64,000 nt of DNA, taken from NCBI GenBank assembly GCA_001560895.1, contig CP014326.1, positions 508,001-572,000 on the forward strand, given 5' to 3'. How positions within the stretch are numbered: position 1 is the first letter of the stretch; each line of letters begins with the position of its first letter. The position numbers were made by a program, and so were the translations under genes. Below the pieces are notes generated by a model. That model saw only the letters and a list, made by a program, of their open reading frames with translations, did no database searches and was not told where the DNA came from. Below are positions 38,487 through 49,053 of this stretch, one piece after another. This stretch comes from Streptococcus mitis (GTDB lineage Bacteria > Bacillota > Bacilli > Lactobacillales > Streptococcaceae).

Positions 38487-38565
38487 AAGATACTCCAATC
38501 TTTTTTCTTCCATTTTAGCTGAAACGGTCAGAATTTTCCAATGATTTGACTGGAAATATGGGCAG

Positions 38566-38600
38566 AAAAAAACGTCAGCTCATGTGAGAATGACGTTTTT
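38566..38600 (-). terminator. Terminator of psaA
   Basis: On the minus strand AAAAACGTCA pairs with TGACGTTTTTT, immediately after the psaA stop. Some read-through to tpx is possible. Confidence 0.88.
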
Positions 38601-38607
38601 CAGAGTA

Positions 38608-39537
38608 TTATTTTGCCAATCCTTCAGCAATCTTGTCAAGGTTGTATTTCATCATGCTGTAGTAGCTGTCGCCTTCTTTACCTTGTTCTGCGATAGAGTC
38701 AGTAAAGATTTGTGCGTAGATTGGGATGTTTGTGTCTTGTGAAACAGTCTTCATTGGACGGTCATCCACACTAGATTCTACAAAGAGTGAAGGAACTTTT
38801 GTTTGGCGAAGTTTTTCAACCAAGGTCTTGATTTGTTCAGGTGTTCCTTCTTCTTCAGTGTTGATTTCCCAGATGTAAGCACTTGGGACACCATAGGCTT
38901 TAGAGAAGTATTTGAATGCTCCTTCGCTGGTTACAATGAGTTTCTTTTCAGCAGGGATGTTATTAAATTTATCCTTACTTTCTTTATCAAGTTTGTCTAA
39001 CTTATCAGTATATTCTTTGAGATTTTTTTCATAGAATTCCTTGTTGTTAGGATCTTTAGCGCTCAATTGTTTGGCGATATTTTTAGCAAAGATAATTCCA
39101 TTTTCAAGGTTAAGCCAAGCGTGTGGGTCTTCTTTTCCTTTTTCATTTTTTCCTTCAAGGTAGATAACATCAACGCCTTCGCTGACTGCAAAGTAGTCTT
39201 TGTTTTCAGTTTTCTTAGCATTTTCTACCAATTTGCTAAACCAAGCATTGCCACCTGTTTCAAGGTTGATACCGTTATAGAAAATGAGGTTAGCCTCAGA
39301 AGTTTTCTTAACATCTTCAGGGAGTGGTTCGTATTCGTGTGGGTCTTGTCCAATCGGAACGATACTGTGAAGATCAATCTTGTCACCAGCAATATTTTTA
39401 GTAATATCAGCGATGATTGAATTTGTAGCAACAACTTTTAGTTTTTGACCAGAAGCTGTATCTTTTTTTCCGCTAGCACATGCTACAAGAACAATAACGG
39501 AAAGAAAGAGAACGAATAATGTACCTAATTTTTTCAT
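38608..39537 (-). CDS. psaA: Manganese ABC transporter substrate-binding lipoprotein (adhesin) PsaA
   Basis: A 309-residue cluster 9 metal-binding lipoprotein. The lipobox LVAC gives Cys20 as the lipidated residue. Metal ligands fit the known pattern: His in GQDPHEYEP (~67), His in [11 protein letters not shown] (~139), Glu in TSEGAFKYF (~205) and Asp in [10 protein letters not shown] (~280). It delivers Mn(II) to PsaBC and is a well-known surface antigen. I start at MKKLGTLF (ATG complementary to 39535-39537) with TTGGAGG upstream. Last gene of psaBCA. Confidence 0.97.
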   Translation of the reverse strand: MKKLGTLFVLFLSVIVLVACASGKKDTASGQKLKVVATNSIIADITKNIAGDKIDLHSIVPIGQDPHEYEPLPEDVKKTSEANLIFYNGINLETGGNAWFSKLVENAKKTENKDYFAVSEGVDVIYLEGKNEKGKEDPHAWLNLENGIIFAKNIAKQLSAKDPNNKEFYEKNLKEYTDKLDKLDKESKDKFNNIPAEKKLIVTSEGAFKYFSKAYGVPSAYIWEINTEEEGTPEQIKTLVEKLRQTKVPSLFVESSVDDRPMKTVSQDTNIPIYAQIFTDSIAEQGKEGDSYYSMMKYNLDKIAEGLAK

Positions 39538-39568
39538 TAGATCCTCCAATTTATTGGGGCTTTTCCCC

Positions 39569-40417
39569 TTATTTTAACAAATGTTTATTTTTCAGTTTCA
39601 AATATCGTTGTTTTGGAGCGATAAAGAAGCTAATGAGAAAGAAACTAGCAGCTGTAAGCACGATACTAGAACCTGCTGCAATGTTAAAGCTATAGCCGAT
39701 AAAGAGTCCCAAAACTGAAGCTGTCGCTCCAAAGGTTGAGGAAAGGAAAATCATACTTTTCAGGCTATTAGCATACAGATAAGCAGTTGCAGCTGGGGTA
39801 ATCAGCATGGCTACAATCAGGATAGTTCCGACACTTTGCATGGCTGTCACAGACACGAGAGTCAGGAGTACCATGAGAAGGTAGTGATAGAAATTGACAG
39901 GCATTCCCATGGCTTTAGCTAAGAGTTCATCAAAGGAAGTGATCAAGAGTTGCTTGAAGAAAATCCAGATTAACAAGAGAATGGCTGCCCCTACACCCAT
40001 GGTAATAAACATATCCGTATCTTGGACGGCTAGGATATTACCAAAAAGGATATGGAAAAGGTCAGTTGAACTTTTAGCGACACTAATCAAGATGATACCG
40101 AGGGCTAAGAAAGAAGAAAAGGTAATGCCGATGGCGGTATCGCTTTTGATAATCGAGTTCCCCTTGATGTAGGTAATGATGATGGCAGCTAGCAATCCAA
40201 AGACAATGGCTCCGATAAAGAAGTCAAGGCCCAAGATGAAGGAGAGGGCTACACCTGGCAAGACAGCATGTGAAATAGCATCTCCCATGAGTGACATCCC
40301 GCGTAGAATGATGAAACATCCCACAGCTCCAGCTACGACCCCGACGACAATAGCTGTTATCAAGGCATTTTGTAGGAAATGGAATTTTTGCAATCCATCG
40401 ATAAATTCTGCAATCAT
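39569..40417 (-). CDS. psaC: Manganese ABC transporter permease PsaC
   Basis: A 282-residue ABC-3 family permease with eight or nine membrane helices. The family block [21 protein letters not shown] is near the N-terminus, and [20 protein letters not shown] is the cytoplasmic coupling region. It starts inside the end of psaB (ATGA overlap) and is followed by psaA after ~30 bp. Confidence 0.96.
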   Translation of the reverse strand: MIAEFIDGLQKFHFLQNALITAIVVGVVAGAVGCFIILRGMSLMGDAISHAVLPGVALSFILGLDFFIGAIVFGLLAAIIITYIKGNSIIKSDTAIGITFSSFLALGIILISVAKSSTDLFHILFGNILAVQDTDMFITMGVGAAILLLIWIFFKQLLITSFDELLAKAMGMPVNFYHYLLMVLLTLVSVTAMQSVGTILIVAMLITPAATAYLYANSLKSMIFLSSTFGATASVLGLFIGYSFNIAAGSSIVLTAASFFLISFFIAPKQRYLKLKNKHLLK

Positions 40418-41136
40418 AGGTCACCTCCATTGAAAAAGAGTCGATTACCGTAAGCTTCTTTGAGATTGGCTTCGGTAAAGGTTTCTTTGGTTGGACCAAA
40501 GGCAATCACTTCTCGATTGACAAGTAAGACTTGATCGAAGTAGTGGGAAACCTTGCTGAGGTCGTGGTGAACGATGAGAACCGTCTTACCAGCTTTTTTC
40601 AAATCTCTCAGCGTATTCATGATGATTTCCTCACTGACAGAGTCAATCCCAACAAAGGGTTCATCCAAGAGGATATAATCGGCTTCCTGCACCAAACATC
40701 TGGCAATCAAGACCCGCTGGAATTGACCTCCAGACAGTTGACTGATTTGACGTTCAGCGTAGTCAGCTAGGCCGACGATTTCAAGGGCTTCCTCTACTTT
40801 TTTCCAATGTTTAACATTTAAACTGCGAAAGAGAGGAATAGAGGGAAAGAGTCCTAGTGAGACACATTCCTTGACCTTGATGGGAAAGTTGTAGTCGATA
40901 TTGATTTTTTGTTCGACATAGGCAATTCGGTGTAAGGATTTTTTAACTTCCTTGTCATCGAGAAATGCCTGACCTTGATGAGGGATAATTCCCAGCATAC
41001 CTTTTAATAATGTTGATTTTCCAGCACCGTTTGGACCAATGATTCCGGTAATTGTTGGTCCTTGGAGCACTAGTGAAATATCCTTAAGTGCCAACGTTTC
41101 TTTGTAGGAGACACTGAGGTTTTCGATACGTATCAT
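40414..41136 (-). CDS. psaB: Manganese ABC transporter ATP-binding protein PsaB
   Basis: A 240-residue ATPase with Walker [11 protein letters not shown]-loop [13 protein letters not shown], signature [15 protein letters not shown], Walker [12 protein letters not shown] and H-switch VHHD. The metal-transporter type sequence around the Q-loop fits the Mn/Zn family. First gene of psaBCA. Its promoter region contains a PsaR-type operator, so expression should rise when manganese is scarce. Confidence 0.96.
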   Translation of the reverse strand: MIRIENLSVSYKETLALKDISLVLQGPTITGIIGPNGAGKSTLLKGMLGIIPHQGQAFLDDKEVKKSLHRIAYVEQKINIDYNFPIKVKECVSLGLFPSIPLFRSLNVKHWKKVEEALEIVGLADYAERQISQLSGGQFQRVLIARCLVQEADYILLDEPFVGIDSVSEEIIMNTLRDLKKAGKTVLIVHHDLSKVSHYFDQVLLVNREVIAFGPTKETFTEANLKEAYGNRLFFNGGDL

Positions 41137-41160
41137 AAACTTATATTCCTCCTGACTCTT

Positions 41161-41198
41161 AATATACCTTAAAAAAAAAATTAAGTCAAGTTAATTTT
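41161..41198 (-). promoter_or_regulatory. psaBCA promoter with PsaR operator
   Basis: On the minus strand: -35 TTGACT (complement of 41184-41189), 17 bases, -10 TATATT (complement of 41161-41166). The -35 sits in the centre of the palindrome TTAACTTGACTTAA (41181-41194), flanked by A/T-rich arms, the known recognition type of the DtxR-family repressor PsaR. Mn-loaded PsaR would occlude RNA polymerase. The repressor gene is at 50417-51067. Confidence 0.88.
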
Positions 41199-41321
41199 TC
41201 AAAAAATTAAAATATTAACTGAAAAACAATAGGAAACATCCGTTTATTTTTAATTGCATTCCCAGGTAATTTTTGTTAAGCTAAAAACAAATAAACAAAT
41301 ACAAATGAAAGCGAGAACAAG

Positions 41322-43214
41322 ATGACACGTTATCAAGACGATTTTTATGATGCAATCAATGGAGAATGGCAGAAGACAGCTGAAATTCCAGCAGATAAGT
41401 CTCAAACGGGAGGTTTTGTTGATTTAGACCAGGAAATTGAAGACCTGATGCTGGCGACAACAGACAAGTGGTTGACAGGTCAAGAGGTGCCTGAGGATGC
41501 TATCTTGGCAAACTTTGTCAAATACCACCGCCTAGTTCGTGATTTTGACAAGAGAGAAGCTGACGGTATCACACCTGTCTTACCACTTCTTAAAGAATTC
41601 CAAGAATTGGAGACTTTTGCGGATTTTACAGCTAAACTAGCAGAGTTTGAGCTTGCTGGCAAACCAAACTTTCTTCCTTTTGGTGTATCGCCAGACTTTA
41701 TGGATGCTAGAATCAATGTTCTATGGGCTAGCGCTCCAAGCACAATCTTGCCAGATACGACCTACTATGCAGAAGACCATCCTCAGCGCGAAGAACTCTT
41801 GACTCTTTGGAAAGAAACCAGCGTAAATCTTCTCAAGGCTTATGATTTCTCTGATGAAGAAATTGAAGACTTGCTAGAAAAAAGACTAGAATTGGACCGT
41901 CGAGTTGCGGCAGTGGTGCTCTCTAATGAAGAAAGTTCAGAATATGCTAAACTCTATCACCCATATTCTTATGAAGACTTCAAGAAATTCGCACCTGCCC
42001 TACCTTTGGATGACTTCTTCCAAGCCGTTCTTGGACAAGTACCAGACAAGGTTATCGTAGACGAGGAACGTTTCTGGCAAGCAGCAGATCAATTCTATAG
42101 TGAAGAGGCATGGCCTCTCCTAAAGGCAACCTTAATTTTAAGTGTTGTTAATCTCTCAGCCAGCTATTTAACAGAAGAAATCCGTGTCTTGTCAGGTGCC
42201 TATAGCCGTGCGCTTTCAGGAGTTCCAGAAGCCAAAGACAAGGTCAAGGCAGCCTACCAACTAGCACAAGGTCCATTCAAACAAGCCTTGGGTCTTTGGT
42301 ATGCCCATGAAAAATTCTCTCCAGAAGCTAAGGCAGACGTAGAGAAAAAAGTGGCAACTATGATTGATGTCTATAAGGAACGCTTGGCTAAAAATGACTG
42401 GCTAACTCCTGAAACTCGTGACAAGGCCATTGTCAAACTCAATGTCATCAAGCCTTATATTGGTTACCCAGAAGAATTGCCAGAACGCTACAAGGACAAG
42501 GTGGTCGATGAAAATGCTAGCCTTTTTGACAATGCTCTTGCCTTTGCGCGTGTGGAAATCAAGCACAGTTGGAGCAAGTGGAACCAGCCTGTGGACTATA
42601 AGGAATGGGGTATGCCTGCTCATATGGTCAACGCCTACTACAATCCACAGAAGAACCTAATTGTCTTCCCAGCGGCTATTTTGCAGGCGCCTTTCTATGA
42701 CTTGCATCAGTCATCTTCCGCTAACTACGGTGGGATTGGGGCGGTTATTGCCCATGAAATTTCCCACGCCTTTGATACCAACGGAGCTTCTTTTGATGAA
42801 AATGGTAGCCTAAAGGATTGGTGGACAGATAGTGATTATACTGCCTTCAAGGAGAAAACACAAAAAGTTATTGACCAGTTTGATGGACAGGATTCTTATG
42901 GTGCAACCATCAACGGTAAATTGACTGTGTCAGAAAACGTGGCGGATTTGGGAGGAATCGCTGCAGCTCTTGAAGCAGCTAAGAGAGAACCAGACTTCTC
43001 AGCAGAAGAATTCTTCTACAACTTTGGTCGTATCTGGCGCATGAAAGGTCGTCCAGAATTTATGAAACTTTTGGCTAGTGTCGATGTGCACGCACCAGCC
43101 AAACTCCGTGTCAATGTACAAGTACCAAACTTCGATGATTTCTTTACAACCTATGATGTCAAAGAAGGCGACGGTATGTGGCGTTCCCCAGAAGAGCGCG
43201 TCATTATTTGGTAA
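41322..43214 (+). CDS. pepO: M13 family endopeptidase PepO
   Basis: A 630-residue neprilysin-like zinc metallopeptidase. The zinc site HEISH (in VIAHEISHAFD, ~486-490), the third ligand ENVADLGG (~545), and NAYYNPQKNLIVFPAAILQAPF (substrate-binding NAYY motif) are present. There is no classical signal peptide, as for pneumococcal PepO, which is nonetheless found outside cells and binds host plasminogen and fibronectin. It is divergent from psaB across a 185-bp region. Confidence 0.95.
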   Translation: MTRYQDDFYDAINGEWQKTAEIPADKSQTGGFVDLDQEIEDLMLATTDKWLTGQEVPEDAILANFVKYHRLVRDFDKREADGITPVLPLLKEFQELETFADFTAKLAEFELAGKPNFLPFGVSPDFMDARINVLWASAPSTILPDTTYYAEDHPQREELLTLWKETSVNLLKAYDFSDEEIEDLLEKRLELDRRVAAVVLSNEESSEYAKLYHPYSYEDFKKFAPALPLDDFFQAVLGQVPDKVIVDEERFWQAADQFYSEEAWPLLKATLILSVVNLSASYLTEEIRVLSGAYSRALSGVPEAKDKVKAAYQLAQGPFKQALGLWYAHEKFSPEAKADVEKKVATMIDVYKERLAKNDWLTPETRDKAIVKLNVIKPYIGYPEELPERYKDKVVDENASLFDNALAFARVEIKHSWSKWNQPVDYKEWGMPAHMVNAYYNPQKNLIVFPAAILQAPFYDLHQSSSANYGGIGAVIAHEISHAFDTNGASFDENGSLKDWWTDSDYTAFKEKTQKVIDQFDGQDSYGATINGKLTVSENVADLGGIAAALEAAKREPDFSAEEFFYNFGRIWRMKGRPEFMKLLASVDVHAPAKLRVNVQVPNFDDFFTTYDVKEGDGMWRSPEERVIIW

Positions 43215-43235
43215 TGCAGAAAATCTATTAATTAG

Positions 43236-43283
43236 AAAAAGGCATCCTGTCAGGTGTGAAAACCTTGATAGGATGCCTTTTAT
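43236..43283 (+). terminator. Terminator of pepO
   Basis: AAAAAGGCATCCT pairs with AGGATGCCTTTTAT across a 20-base loop. Confidence 0.88.
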
Positions 43284-43340
43284 AGTGGAAAGACTTGCTA
43301 ATAGTTTATTTAAACTGCGATAGTCATTATCATTATCTTT

Positions 43341-43970
43341 CTAGAAAAAGGGATTGAAGGTCTTTTCATGAGCAATAGTAGTAGCTGGACCATGCCCTGG
43401 ATAGACATCGTAGTTTGGCAGGGTGAAGAGTTGGTTCTGGATACTGTGAAGGAGTTGCTCCATACTACCAGTTGGAAGGTCGGTCCGTCCGATGGTTTCA
43501 CGGAATAGAGCATCTCCCGTCAATACTAGGTGAGCATCAGGAAAGACGATAGAAACACCTCCGATAGAGTGCCCTGGTGTTGGCAAGACAGTGAAACGAA
43601 ATTCTTCCAGCTGATATTCTTCATGAAAGACAAAAGTGCGCTCAGCAGGTTTTGCGACCACATCTGCCATATCATCGTGGCGAGGGAGGCCAGAGAGATT
43701 GTCGACAGGAGTATAGAGCCAGCTGGCTTCGCTCTCTGCGATATAGACAGGAGGATTGCCAAAAGTTTCGCGCACCAAGTCCAGACTCATGATATGGTCA
43801 TAATGGGCGTGGGTCAAGAGAATAGCGCAGATCGGTTTGTTGATCTTCTCGATTGTCTGACGAATAGCGTCCCAATGGCTACCAGGATCGACAACGATGA
43901 GGTGTTTTTCGCCTTCTAGGTAATAGGTATTTTCATAGGCAACAGGATTCACGGTTTTATGGATTTTCAT
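43341..43970 (-). CDS. Metallo-beta-lactamase-fold hydrolase (glyoxalase II-like)
   Basis: A 209-residue MBL-fold hydrolase with the metal motif THAHYDHI (Asp in place of the first-His variations is intact), further His in GHSIGG, Asp in LTGDALF, and final His in YPGHGPATT. It resembles the short glyoxalase II-like/YcbL group that hydrolyses thioesters. No C-terminal substrate-binding helical domain typical of GloB is present. It sits alone between pepO and the amidase. The substrate is unknown. Confidence 0.88.
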   Translation of the reverse strand: MKIHKTVNPVAYENTYYLEGEKHLIVVDPGSHWDAIRQTIEKINKPICAILLTHAHYDHIMSLDLVRETFGNPPVYIAESEASWLYTPVDNLSGLPRHDDMADVVAKPAERTFVFHEEYQLEEFRFTVLPTPGHSIGGVSIVFPDAHLVLTGDALFRETIGRTDLPTGSMEQLLHSIQNQLFTLPNYDVYPGHGPATTIAHEKTFNPFF

Positions 43971-44086
43971 ATTAGCTCCAATCTCAAAGAATGTACTAAG
44001 AAATGTACTAAGATAAGTATAGCACAGTTGGGGAGAATAAGCTGAAAAAGGAAATAATTCTAGAAAGAAGAATACGGTTTGGATAA

Positions 44087-44119
44087 GAAAAAAACAAGCC
44101 CCGAATGAGATCGAGGCTT
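44087..44119 (-). terminator. Terminator of the choline-binding amidase gene
   Basis: On the minus strand AAGCCTCGAT pairs with TCGGGGCTT, followed by GTTTTTTTC. Confidence 0.85.
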
Positions 44120-44127
44120 AGACTGTT

Positions 44128-45561
44128 TTAATTTCCTGCGTAATATTTTTGGATTCCCTTGACAATCCCTTCAACCAGTTTATCTTGGTAGTCACTACTG
44201 CGGATTTTTTGGTTTTCTTCTGGATTATCCATATATCCCATCTCTAGCAAAACAGCTGGTTTAGCTGTTTCACGTAGAACAGCAAAGGTTGCTTGTAAGA
44301 GGCCAGCATCTCTAGCTCCAGTTTCAGCTAACAGTGAAGAATGGATATCAGCTGCGAGACGGTTGCTTTCACTCATCCGTTCAGGATTATTATGCCAATC
44401 CTTGTTAATCTTGCTAGGGAAACCAGGTTCTTCCTTGTAAGAATAGGTCTGGATACCTAGATTAACGGTTGTATCATTCCCTTTTGCATTGAAATGAAGG
44501 CTGATGAAAAAGTCAGCATTGGTCTTATTGACCATACGAGAACGCTCGGTAATGAAATCAACGTCTATATCACTATCTCGAGAAGTGAGAACGGTGTAGC
44601 CAAGTCCTTCTAATCGTTTACGTAGCTTACGATAAACTTGTAGGTTTAAATCTTTTTCAGCTATGCCATAGTAATAAGCTCCGCGGTCTTTACCACCGTG
44701 TCCTGGATCTAGAAAGATTGTTTTGGAGTAATGTCCTTTTTGAAAACCTTGTATTAATTCACGAATCCATTTTCCATTTCCTTGGAAAAGTTGGTTTTTA
44801 CCATCCACAGCATAGGTTCCTGTGACATAGACACCATCGTCTTTAAGGTAGTACCAAGCTTGATAGTCTTGGTCGTAGATCCATTCTTTGTGGGCCATGT
44901 AGCCACCAGATTTGAGATAGTAGGAACCAATCCATTGTTTTTGGGCGTAGCGTCCGCCAGATTTGAGGTAAAACCAACTAGAGTAGTTTTGATCATAGAC
45001 CCATTCCTTATCTGCCATAGCACCGCTGGATTTGAGGTAGTAATCGCCTTTCCAGGCATTGGCCAGCATTCTACCGTAGTCATCAAAAGCATACCACTTG
45101 CCATTGATTTGGCTCCATTGATTGGATAAATATTTACCTGAGCCATTGATATAGTACCAATTATTTCCCATTTGATACCAGCTATTTTCAAGCAAATAGC
45201 CATGACTATCAAAGAGATAACCATCATAGAGAGTATCTGTAAATTTGACCCCAGTTTGACTATAAAAAGTCCACTTGCTTCCTTCTTTTACCCAGCCAGT
45301 CTGTATAGGTTGATTGGGTTTGGTTTCCTTAGAAAGAGATGGCTTGGTTTCTTGTTCGCTTGAACTAGCTGTGCTCGACGAAGTTTCTGTACTAGCTTGT
45401 GAACTGCTAGCAGAAGTATTTGTAGAATTACTTGTTGAGCTACTGGTTGAACTAGTCATAGGGTTAGTAGTAGAATGACTTGTGTCATCAGCTAACACGA
45501 CTTGGTTTGTTAGTCCAAGAAAAGCCAAAGCTAAAAGTGTCAGTCTTTTGTGTGATTTCAT
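44128..45561 (-). CDS. Choline-binding N-acetylmuramoyl-L-alanine amidase (Amidase_3)
   Basis: A 477-residue secreted wall hydrolase. It has a signal peptide (~1-24), a Ser/Thr-rich linker (~27-80), about seven choline-binding-type repeats (~88-265; GWVKEGSKWTFY, NSWYQMGNNWYYING, EWIYDQDYQAWYYLKDDG and others) and a C-terminal Amidase_3 domain (~280-475). Zinc ligands are His288 (DPGHGG), Glu302 (AEKDLNL) and His356 (SLHFNA); Glu440 (LLEMGYMDN) is the catalytic acid. It should bind phosphocholine teichoic acid and cut the MurNAc-L-Ala bond. Pneumococcal LytA has the reverse order and an Amidase_2 domain, so this is a different enzyme. Confidence 0.9.
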   Translation of the reverse strand: MKSHKRLTLLALAFLGLTNQVVLADDTSHSTTNPMTSSTSSSTSNSTNTSASSSQASTETSSSTASSSEQETKPSLSKETKPNQPIQTGWVKEGSKWTFYSQTGVKFTDTLYDGYLFDSHGYLLENSWYQMGNNWYYINGSGKYLSNQWSQINGKWYAFDDYGRMLANAWKGDYYLKSSGAMADKEWVYDQNYSSWFYLKSGGRYAQKQWIGSYYLKSGGYMAHKEWIYDQDYQAWYYLKDDGVYVTGTYAVDGKNQLFQGNGKWIRELIQGFQKGHYSKTIFLDPGHGGKDRGAYYYGIAEKDLNLQVYRKLRKRLEGLGYTVLTSRDSDIDVDFITERSRMVNKTNADFFISLHFNAKGNDTTVNLGIQTYSYKEEPGFPSKINKDWHNNPERMSESNRLAADIHSSLLAETGARDAGLLQATFAVLRETAKPAVLLEMGYMDNPEENQKIRSSDYQDKLVEGIVKGIQKYYAGN

Positions 45562-45887
45562 GTGATTTGCCTTTCTAGAAAAATGAAAATTCAGTAATTA
45601 TCGTAAAAAACTGTTCATATTACCATTATACACTAAAAAAGTTAGAAAATTATCAAAATATTAAACATTTCTTATTGAAAAAGGAAGAATATATTTTCAT
45701 TTCACTAACTTTTAACGCAGTCAATATCAAAACAAAGTTAGATGAAGAGCTAGATAAATTTGTTGTTTTAGTGTGAATCTTATGTTATCCTCCTTTCTAA
45801 CAAACTGAATAAGCTTTAGAATCCTCTTTTCTAGTTTTCATATTATTAAAAAAGTGATAAAATGGTAGGAAGAATTGGAGAGTAGAG
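45562..45887. other. Divergent intergenic region between the amidase gene and relA
   Basis: 326 AT-rich bases. On the minus strand a TATAAT (complement of 45625-45630) lies ~60 bases before the amidase start. On the plus strand TTTTCA (45835-45840), 17 bases, TAAAAT (45858-45863) is a reasonable relA promoter. I see no gene in the middle. Confidence 0.5.
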
Positions 45888-48110
45888 ATGCCAAAAGAAG
45901 TGAATTTAACAGGCGAAGAAGTTGTCGCTTTAACAAAAGAATATTTAACGGAAGAGGATGTTGCTTTTGTACATAAAGCCTTGGTCTATGCGGTGGATTG
46001 CCACAGTGGTCAATACCGCAAATCAGGCGAGCCTTATATCATTCACCCTATCCAAGTGGCAGGTATTTTAGCCAAACTCAAGCTAGATGCTGTAACGGTA
46101 GCTTGTGGTTTCTTGCATGATGTGGTGGAAGATACAGATGCTACCTTGGACGATTTGGAAAGAGAGTTTGGTCCTGATGTGCGCGTGATTGTCGATGGGG
46201 TTACTAAGCTTGGTAAGGTCGAGTACAAATCAATCGAGGAGCAGTTGGCTGAAAATCATCGTAAGATGCTTATGGCCATGTCTGAGGACATCCGTGTTAT
46301 CTTGGTCAAACTGTCAGACCGCTTGCACAATATGCGGACCCTAAAACATCTTCGAAAAGACAAGCAGGAGCGCATTTCCAAAGAAACCATGGAAATCTAT
46401 GCTCCACTTGCCCATCGTTTGGGGATTTCTAGCGTCAAATGGGAATTGGAAGACCTATCTTTCCGTTATCTAAATCCAACGGAGTTTTACAAGATTACCC
46501 ATATGATGAAGGAAAAGCGCAGAGAGCGTGAAGCCTTGGTGGATGAGGTGGTCACAAAATTAGAAAACTATACAACGGATCGTCACTTGAAAGGGAAGAT
46601 TTATGGTCGTCCCAAGCATATTTACTCGATTTTCCGCAAAATGCAGGATAAGAGAAAACGCTTTGAGGAAATCTATGACTTGATTGCCATTCGTTGTATT
46701 TTAGATACCCAAAGTGATGTTTATGCCATGCTTGGTTATGTGCATGAGCTTTGGAAACCCATGCCTGGTCGTTTCAAAGACTATATCGCCAACCGCAAGG
46801 CCAATGGTTACCAGTCTATCCATACGACTGTTTATGGGCCAAAAGGGCCGATTGAATTCCAGATTCGAACCAAGGCCATGCATGAGGTGGCTGAGTACGG
46901 GGTTGCGGCTCACTGGGCTTATAAGAAAGGCATTAAGGGGCAGGTTAACAGCAAGGAATCAGCCATTGGAATGAACTGGATTAAGGAGATGATGGAGCTC
47001 CAAGACCAGGCTGATGATGCCAAGGAATTTGTGGACTCTGTGAAGGAAAACTATCTGGCAGAGGAAATTTACGTTTTTACTCCAGATGGTGCTGTCCGTT
47101 CTCTTCCAAAAGATTCAGGACCGATTGATTTTGCCTACGAAATCCATACCAAGGTCGGTGAAAAAGCAACTGGTGCCAAGGTCAATGGTCGCATGGTTCC
47201 ACTGACAACCAAGCTCAAGACAGGGGATCAGGTTGAAATTGTCACCAACCCCAACTCCTTTGGACCTAGCCGTGACTGGCTCAATATAGTTAAGACCAGC
47301 AAGGCTCGTAACAAGATTCGTCAGTTCTTTAAAAACCAAGACAAGGAATTGTCTGTCAACAAGGGTCGTGAAATGCTGATGGCCCAGTTCCAAGAAAATG
47401 GCTATGTGGCCAATAAATTCATGGACAAGCGCCATATGGACCAAGTTCTGCAAAAGACCAGCTACAAGACAGAAGAATCCCTCTTTGCGGCTATTGGTTT
47501 TGGAGAAATCGGTGCGATTACTGTCTTTAACCGTCTGACTGAAAAGGAACGTCGTGAAGAAGAACGTGCAAAAGCCAAGGCTGAAGCAGAAGAACTTGTC
47601 AAAGGTGGAGAGGTCAAGGTTGAAAACAAAGAAACCCTCAAGGTTAAGCATGAGGGGGGTGTGGTCATTGAAGGTGCTTCAGGTCTCCTAGTGCGGATTG
47701 CTAAGTGCTGTAATCCCGTGCCTGGTGATGACATTGTTGGCTATATTACCAAGGGTCGTGGTGTGGCTATTCACCGTGTGGACTGTATGAACCTGCGTGC
47801 CCAAGAAAACTACGAGCAACGTCTCCTTGATGTGGAGTGGGAAGACCAGTATTCAAACTCAAATAAGGAGTATATGGCCCATATCGATATTTACGGCCTC
47901 AACCGTACAGGACTGTTGAACGATGTACTGCAAGTTCTTTCAAATACAACCAAGAATATTTCAACGGTCAATGCCCAACCAACCAAGGATATGAAATTTG
48001 CTAATATCCATGTATCCTTTGGCATTGCCAACCTCTCTACACTGACCACGGTTGTCGATAAGATTAAGAGTGTGCCAGAGGTCTATTCTGTCAAACGGAC
48101 CAACGGCTAA
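45888..48110 (+). CDS. relA: Bifunctional (p)ppGpp synthetase/hydrolase
   Basis: A 740-residue long RelA/SpoT homologue controlling the stringent response. Domain order: HD hydrolase (~50-150, with [14 protein letters not shown] and [10 protein letters not shown] intact), synthetase (~240-350, [15 protein letters not shown] and [22 protein letters not shown]), TGS (~390-450), helical and conserved-Cys region ([15 protein letters not shown]), and ACT (~665-735). Both catalytic sites look functional, so the protein can make and degrade (p)ppGpp. dtd follows after 29 bp. Confidence 0.97.
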   Translation: MPKEVNLTGEEVVALTKEYLTEEDVAFVHKALVYAVDCHSGQYRKSGEPYIIHPIQVAGILAKLKLDAVTVACGFLHDVVEDTDATLDDLEREFGPDVRVIVDGVTKLGKVEYKSIEEQLAENHRKMLMAMSEDIRVILVKLSDRLHNMRTLKHLRKDKQERISKETMEIYAPLAHRLGISSVKWELEDLSFRYLNPTEFYKITHMMKEKRREREALVDEVVTKLENYTTDRHLKGKIYGRPKHIYSIFRKMQDKRKRFEEIYDLIAIRCILDTQSDVYAMLGYVHELWKPMPGRFKDYIANRKANGYQSIHTTVYGPKGPIEFQIRTKAMHEVAEYGVAAHWAYKKGIKGQVNSKESAIGMNWIKEMMELQDQADDAKEFVDSVKENYLAEEIYVFTPDGAVRSLPKDSGPIDFAYEIHTKVGEKATGAKVNGRMVPLTTKLKTGDQVEIVTNPNSFGPSRDWLNIVKTSKARNKIRQFFKNQDKELSVNKGREMLMAQFQENGYVANKFMDKRHMDQVLQKTSYKTEESLFAAIGFGEIGAITVFNRLTEKERREEERAKAKAEAEELVKGGEVKVENKETLKVKHEGGVVIEGASGLLVRIAKCCNPVPGDDIVGYITKGRGVAIHRVDCMNLRAQENYEQRLLDVEWEDQYSNSNKEYMAHIDIYGLNRTGLLNDVLQVLSNTTKNISTVNAQPTKDMKFANIHVSFGIANLSTLTTVVDKIKSVPEVYSVKRTNG

Positions 48111-48139
48111 GTGTCCGAGCTTCTACTAGAAAGGCTATT

Positions 48140-48583
48140 ATGAAAATCATTATTCAACGGGTTACAAAAGCCCAAGTCAGTATTCAAGGTCAGGTTCATG
48201 GAAAAATAAATCAGGGGCTCTTATTGCTGGTTGGTGTTGGGCCAGAGGACCAAGAGGAAGATTTGGACTATGCTGTGAGAAAGCTTGTCAATATGCGGAT
48301 TTTTTCAGACGCAGAAGGCAAGATGAACCTGTCTGTCAAAGATATTGAAGGAGAAATCCTTTCTATTTCTCAGTTTACCCTCTTTGCGGACACCAAGAAA
48401 GGCAATCGTCCAGCCTTCACAGGCGCAGCCAAGCCTGATATGGCATCAGACTTCTATGATGCTTTCAATCAAAAATTAGCGCAAGAAGTGCCCGTTCAGA
48501 TAGGCATTTTTGGAGCGGATATGCAGGTTGAGCTGGTCAATGACGGACCAGTCACCATTATCCTTGATACTAAAAATAGATAA
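48140..48583 (+). CDS. dtd: D-aminoacyl-tRNA deacylase
   Basis: A 147-residue Dtd that removes D-amino acids (D-Tyr and others) from tRNA. The cross-subunit motif [17 protein letters not shown] includes the catalytic Thr region, and the Gly-cisPro signature is in the later [10 protein letters not shown]. It is a dimeric enzyme of normal length, co-transcribed with relA, the usual order in Firmicutes. Confidence 0.96.
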   Translation: MKIIIQRVTKAQVSIQGQVHGKINQGLLLLVGVGPEDQEEDLDYAVRKLVNMRIFSDAEGKMNLSVKDIEGEILSISQFTLFADTKKGNRPAFTGAAKPDMASDFYDAFNQKLAQEVPVQIGIFGADMQVELVNDGPVTIILDTKNR

Positions 48584-48588
48584 GAAAG

Positions 48589-48614
48589 ACCAAGCCCGGA
48601 CGGCTTGGTTTTTC
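48589..48614 (+). terminator. Terminator of relA-dtd
   Basis: ACCAAGCC pairs with GGCTTGGT around CGGAC, with TTTTT following. A tight, strong hairpin. Confidence 0.92.
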
Positions 48615-48621
48615 TCATCTA

Positions 48622-49035
48622 TCATAAAATACTCCAAAATGAAATCTGTTCCTGATAGGCCTTGGGGAAATCTTGTTTCAGGCTTTGGCTTATGCGATAG
48701 GAAGGGATGAAATGTCCTAGGATTAGGAGAGTGCCCTGAAGGAAAAGTGGGAAACCACTTAAACATATCAAGGAGAGAATCATCAGGCTATCCCATAGGA
48801 GAATTTGTAAGGTAAAACGCCAGAATTTCGGTCTAATCTGGGAATAGAGTTGGCTAAAGTGGTCACAAAGCTGGTTGGACAGATAGATCAATAGCACAGG
48901 ATGAAAGAAAATAAGCCAACCGTTATAAATCAAAATCCAATCCCAAGTAAGCCCCTCTTTAAATGTCAAAAATGTCAGCATAATTCCATCAATGACAAGG
49001 AGTTGAATGGTTTTGATGAAGATGATTTTCTTCAT
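48622..49035 (-). CDS. Small membrane protein, paralogue of its upstream neighbour
   Basis: A 137-residue protein with four predicted membrane helices, starting MKKIIFIKTIQLLVIDGIML. I do not recognise a family. It is the same length as the product of the gene at 49054-49467 and aligns with it end to end: MKK start, a VID or VIDL in helix 1, YxQI before a basic turn, SxxFP, H-YR, and an ISxW-L C-terminus. It has an RBS (AAAGGAGG) and follows the paralogue by 18 bp, so they form one operon. Function unknown. Confidence 0.7.
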   Translation of the reverse strand: MKKIIFIKTIQLLVIDGIMLTFLTFKEGLTWDWILIYNGWLIFFHPVLLIYLSNQLCDHFSQLYSQIRPKFWRFTLQILLWDSLMILSLICLSGFPLFLQGTLLILGHFIPSYRISQSLKQDFPKAYQEQISFWSIL

Positions 49036-49053
49036 GATAAAACCTCCTTTTCC

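Noticed and set aside
45720..45778. A short run KTKLDEELDKF in the amidase-relA gap that recalls a ribbon-helix-helix antitoxin
   Set aside because: Too short, no start with RBS, no toxin gene nearby; chance similarity is likely.
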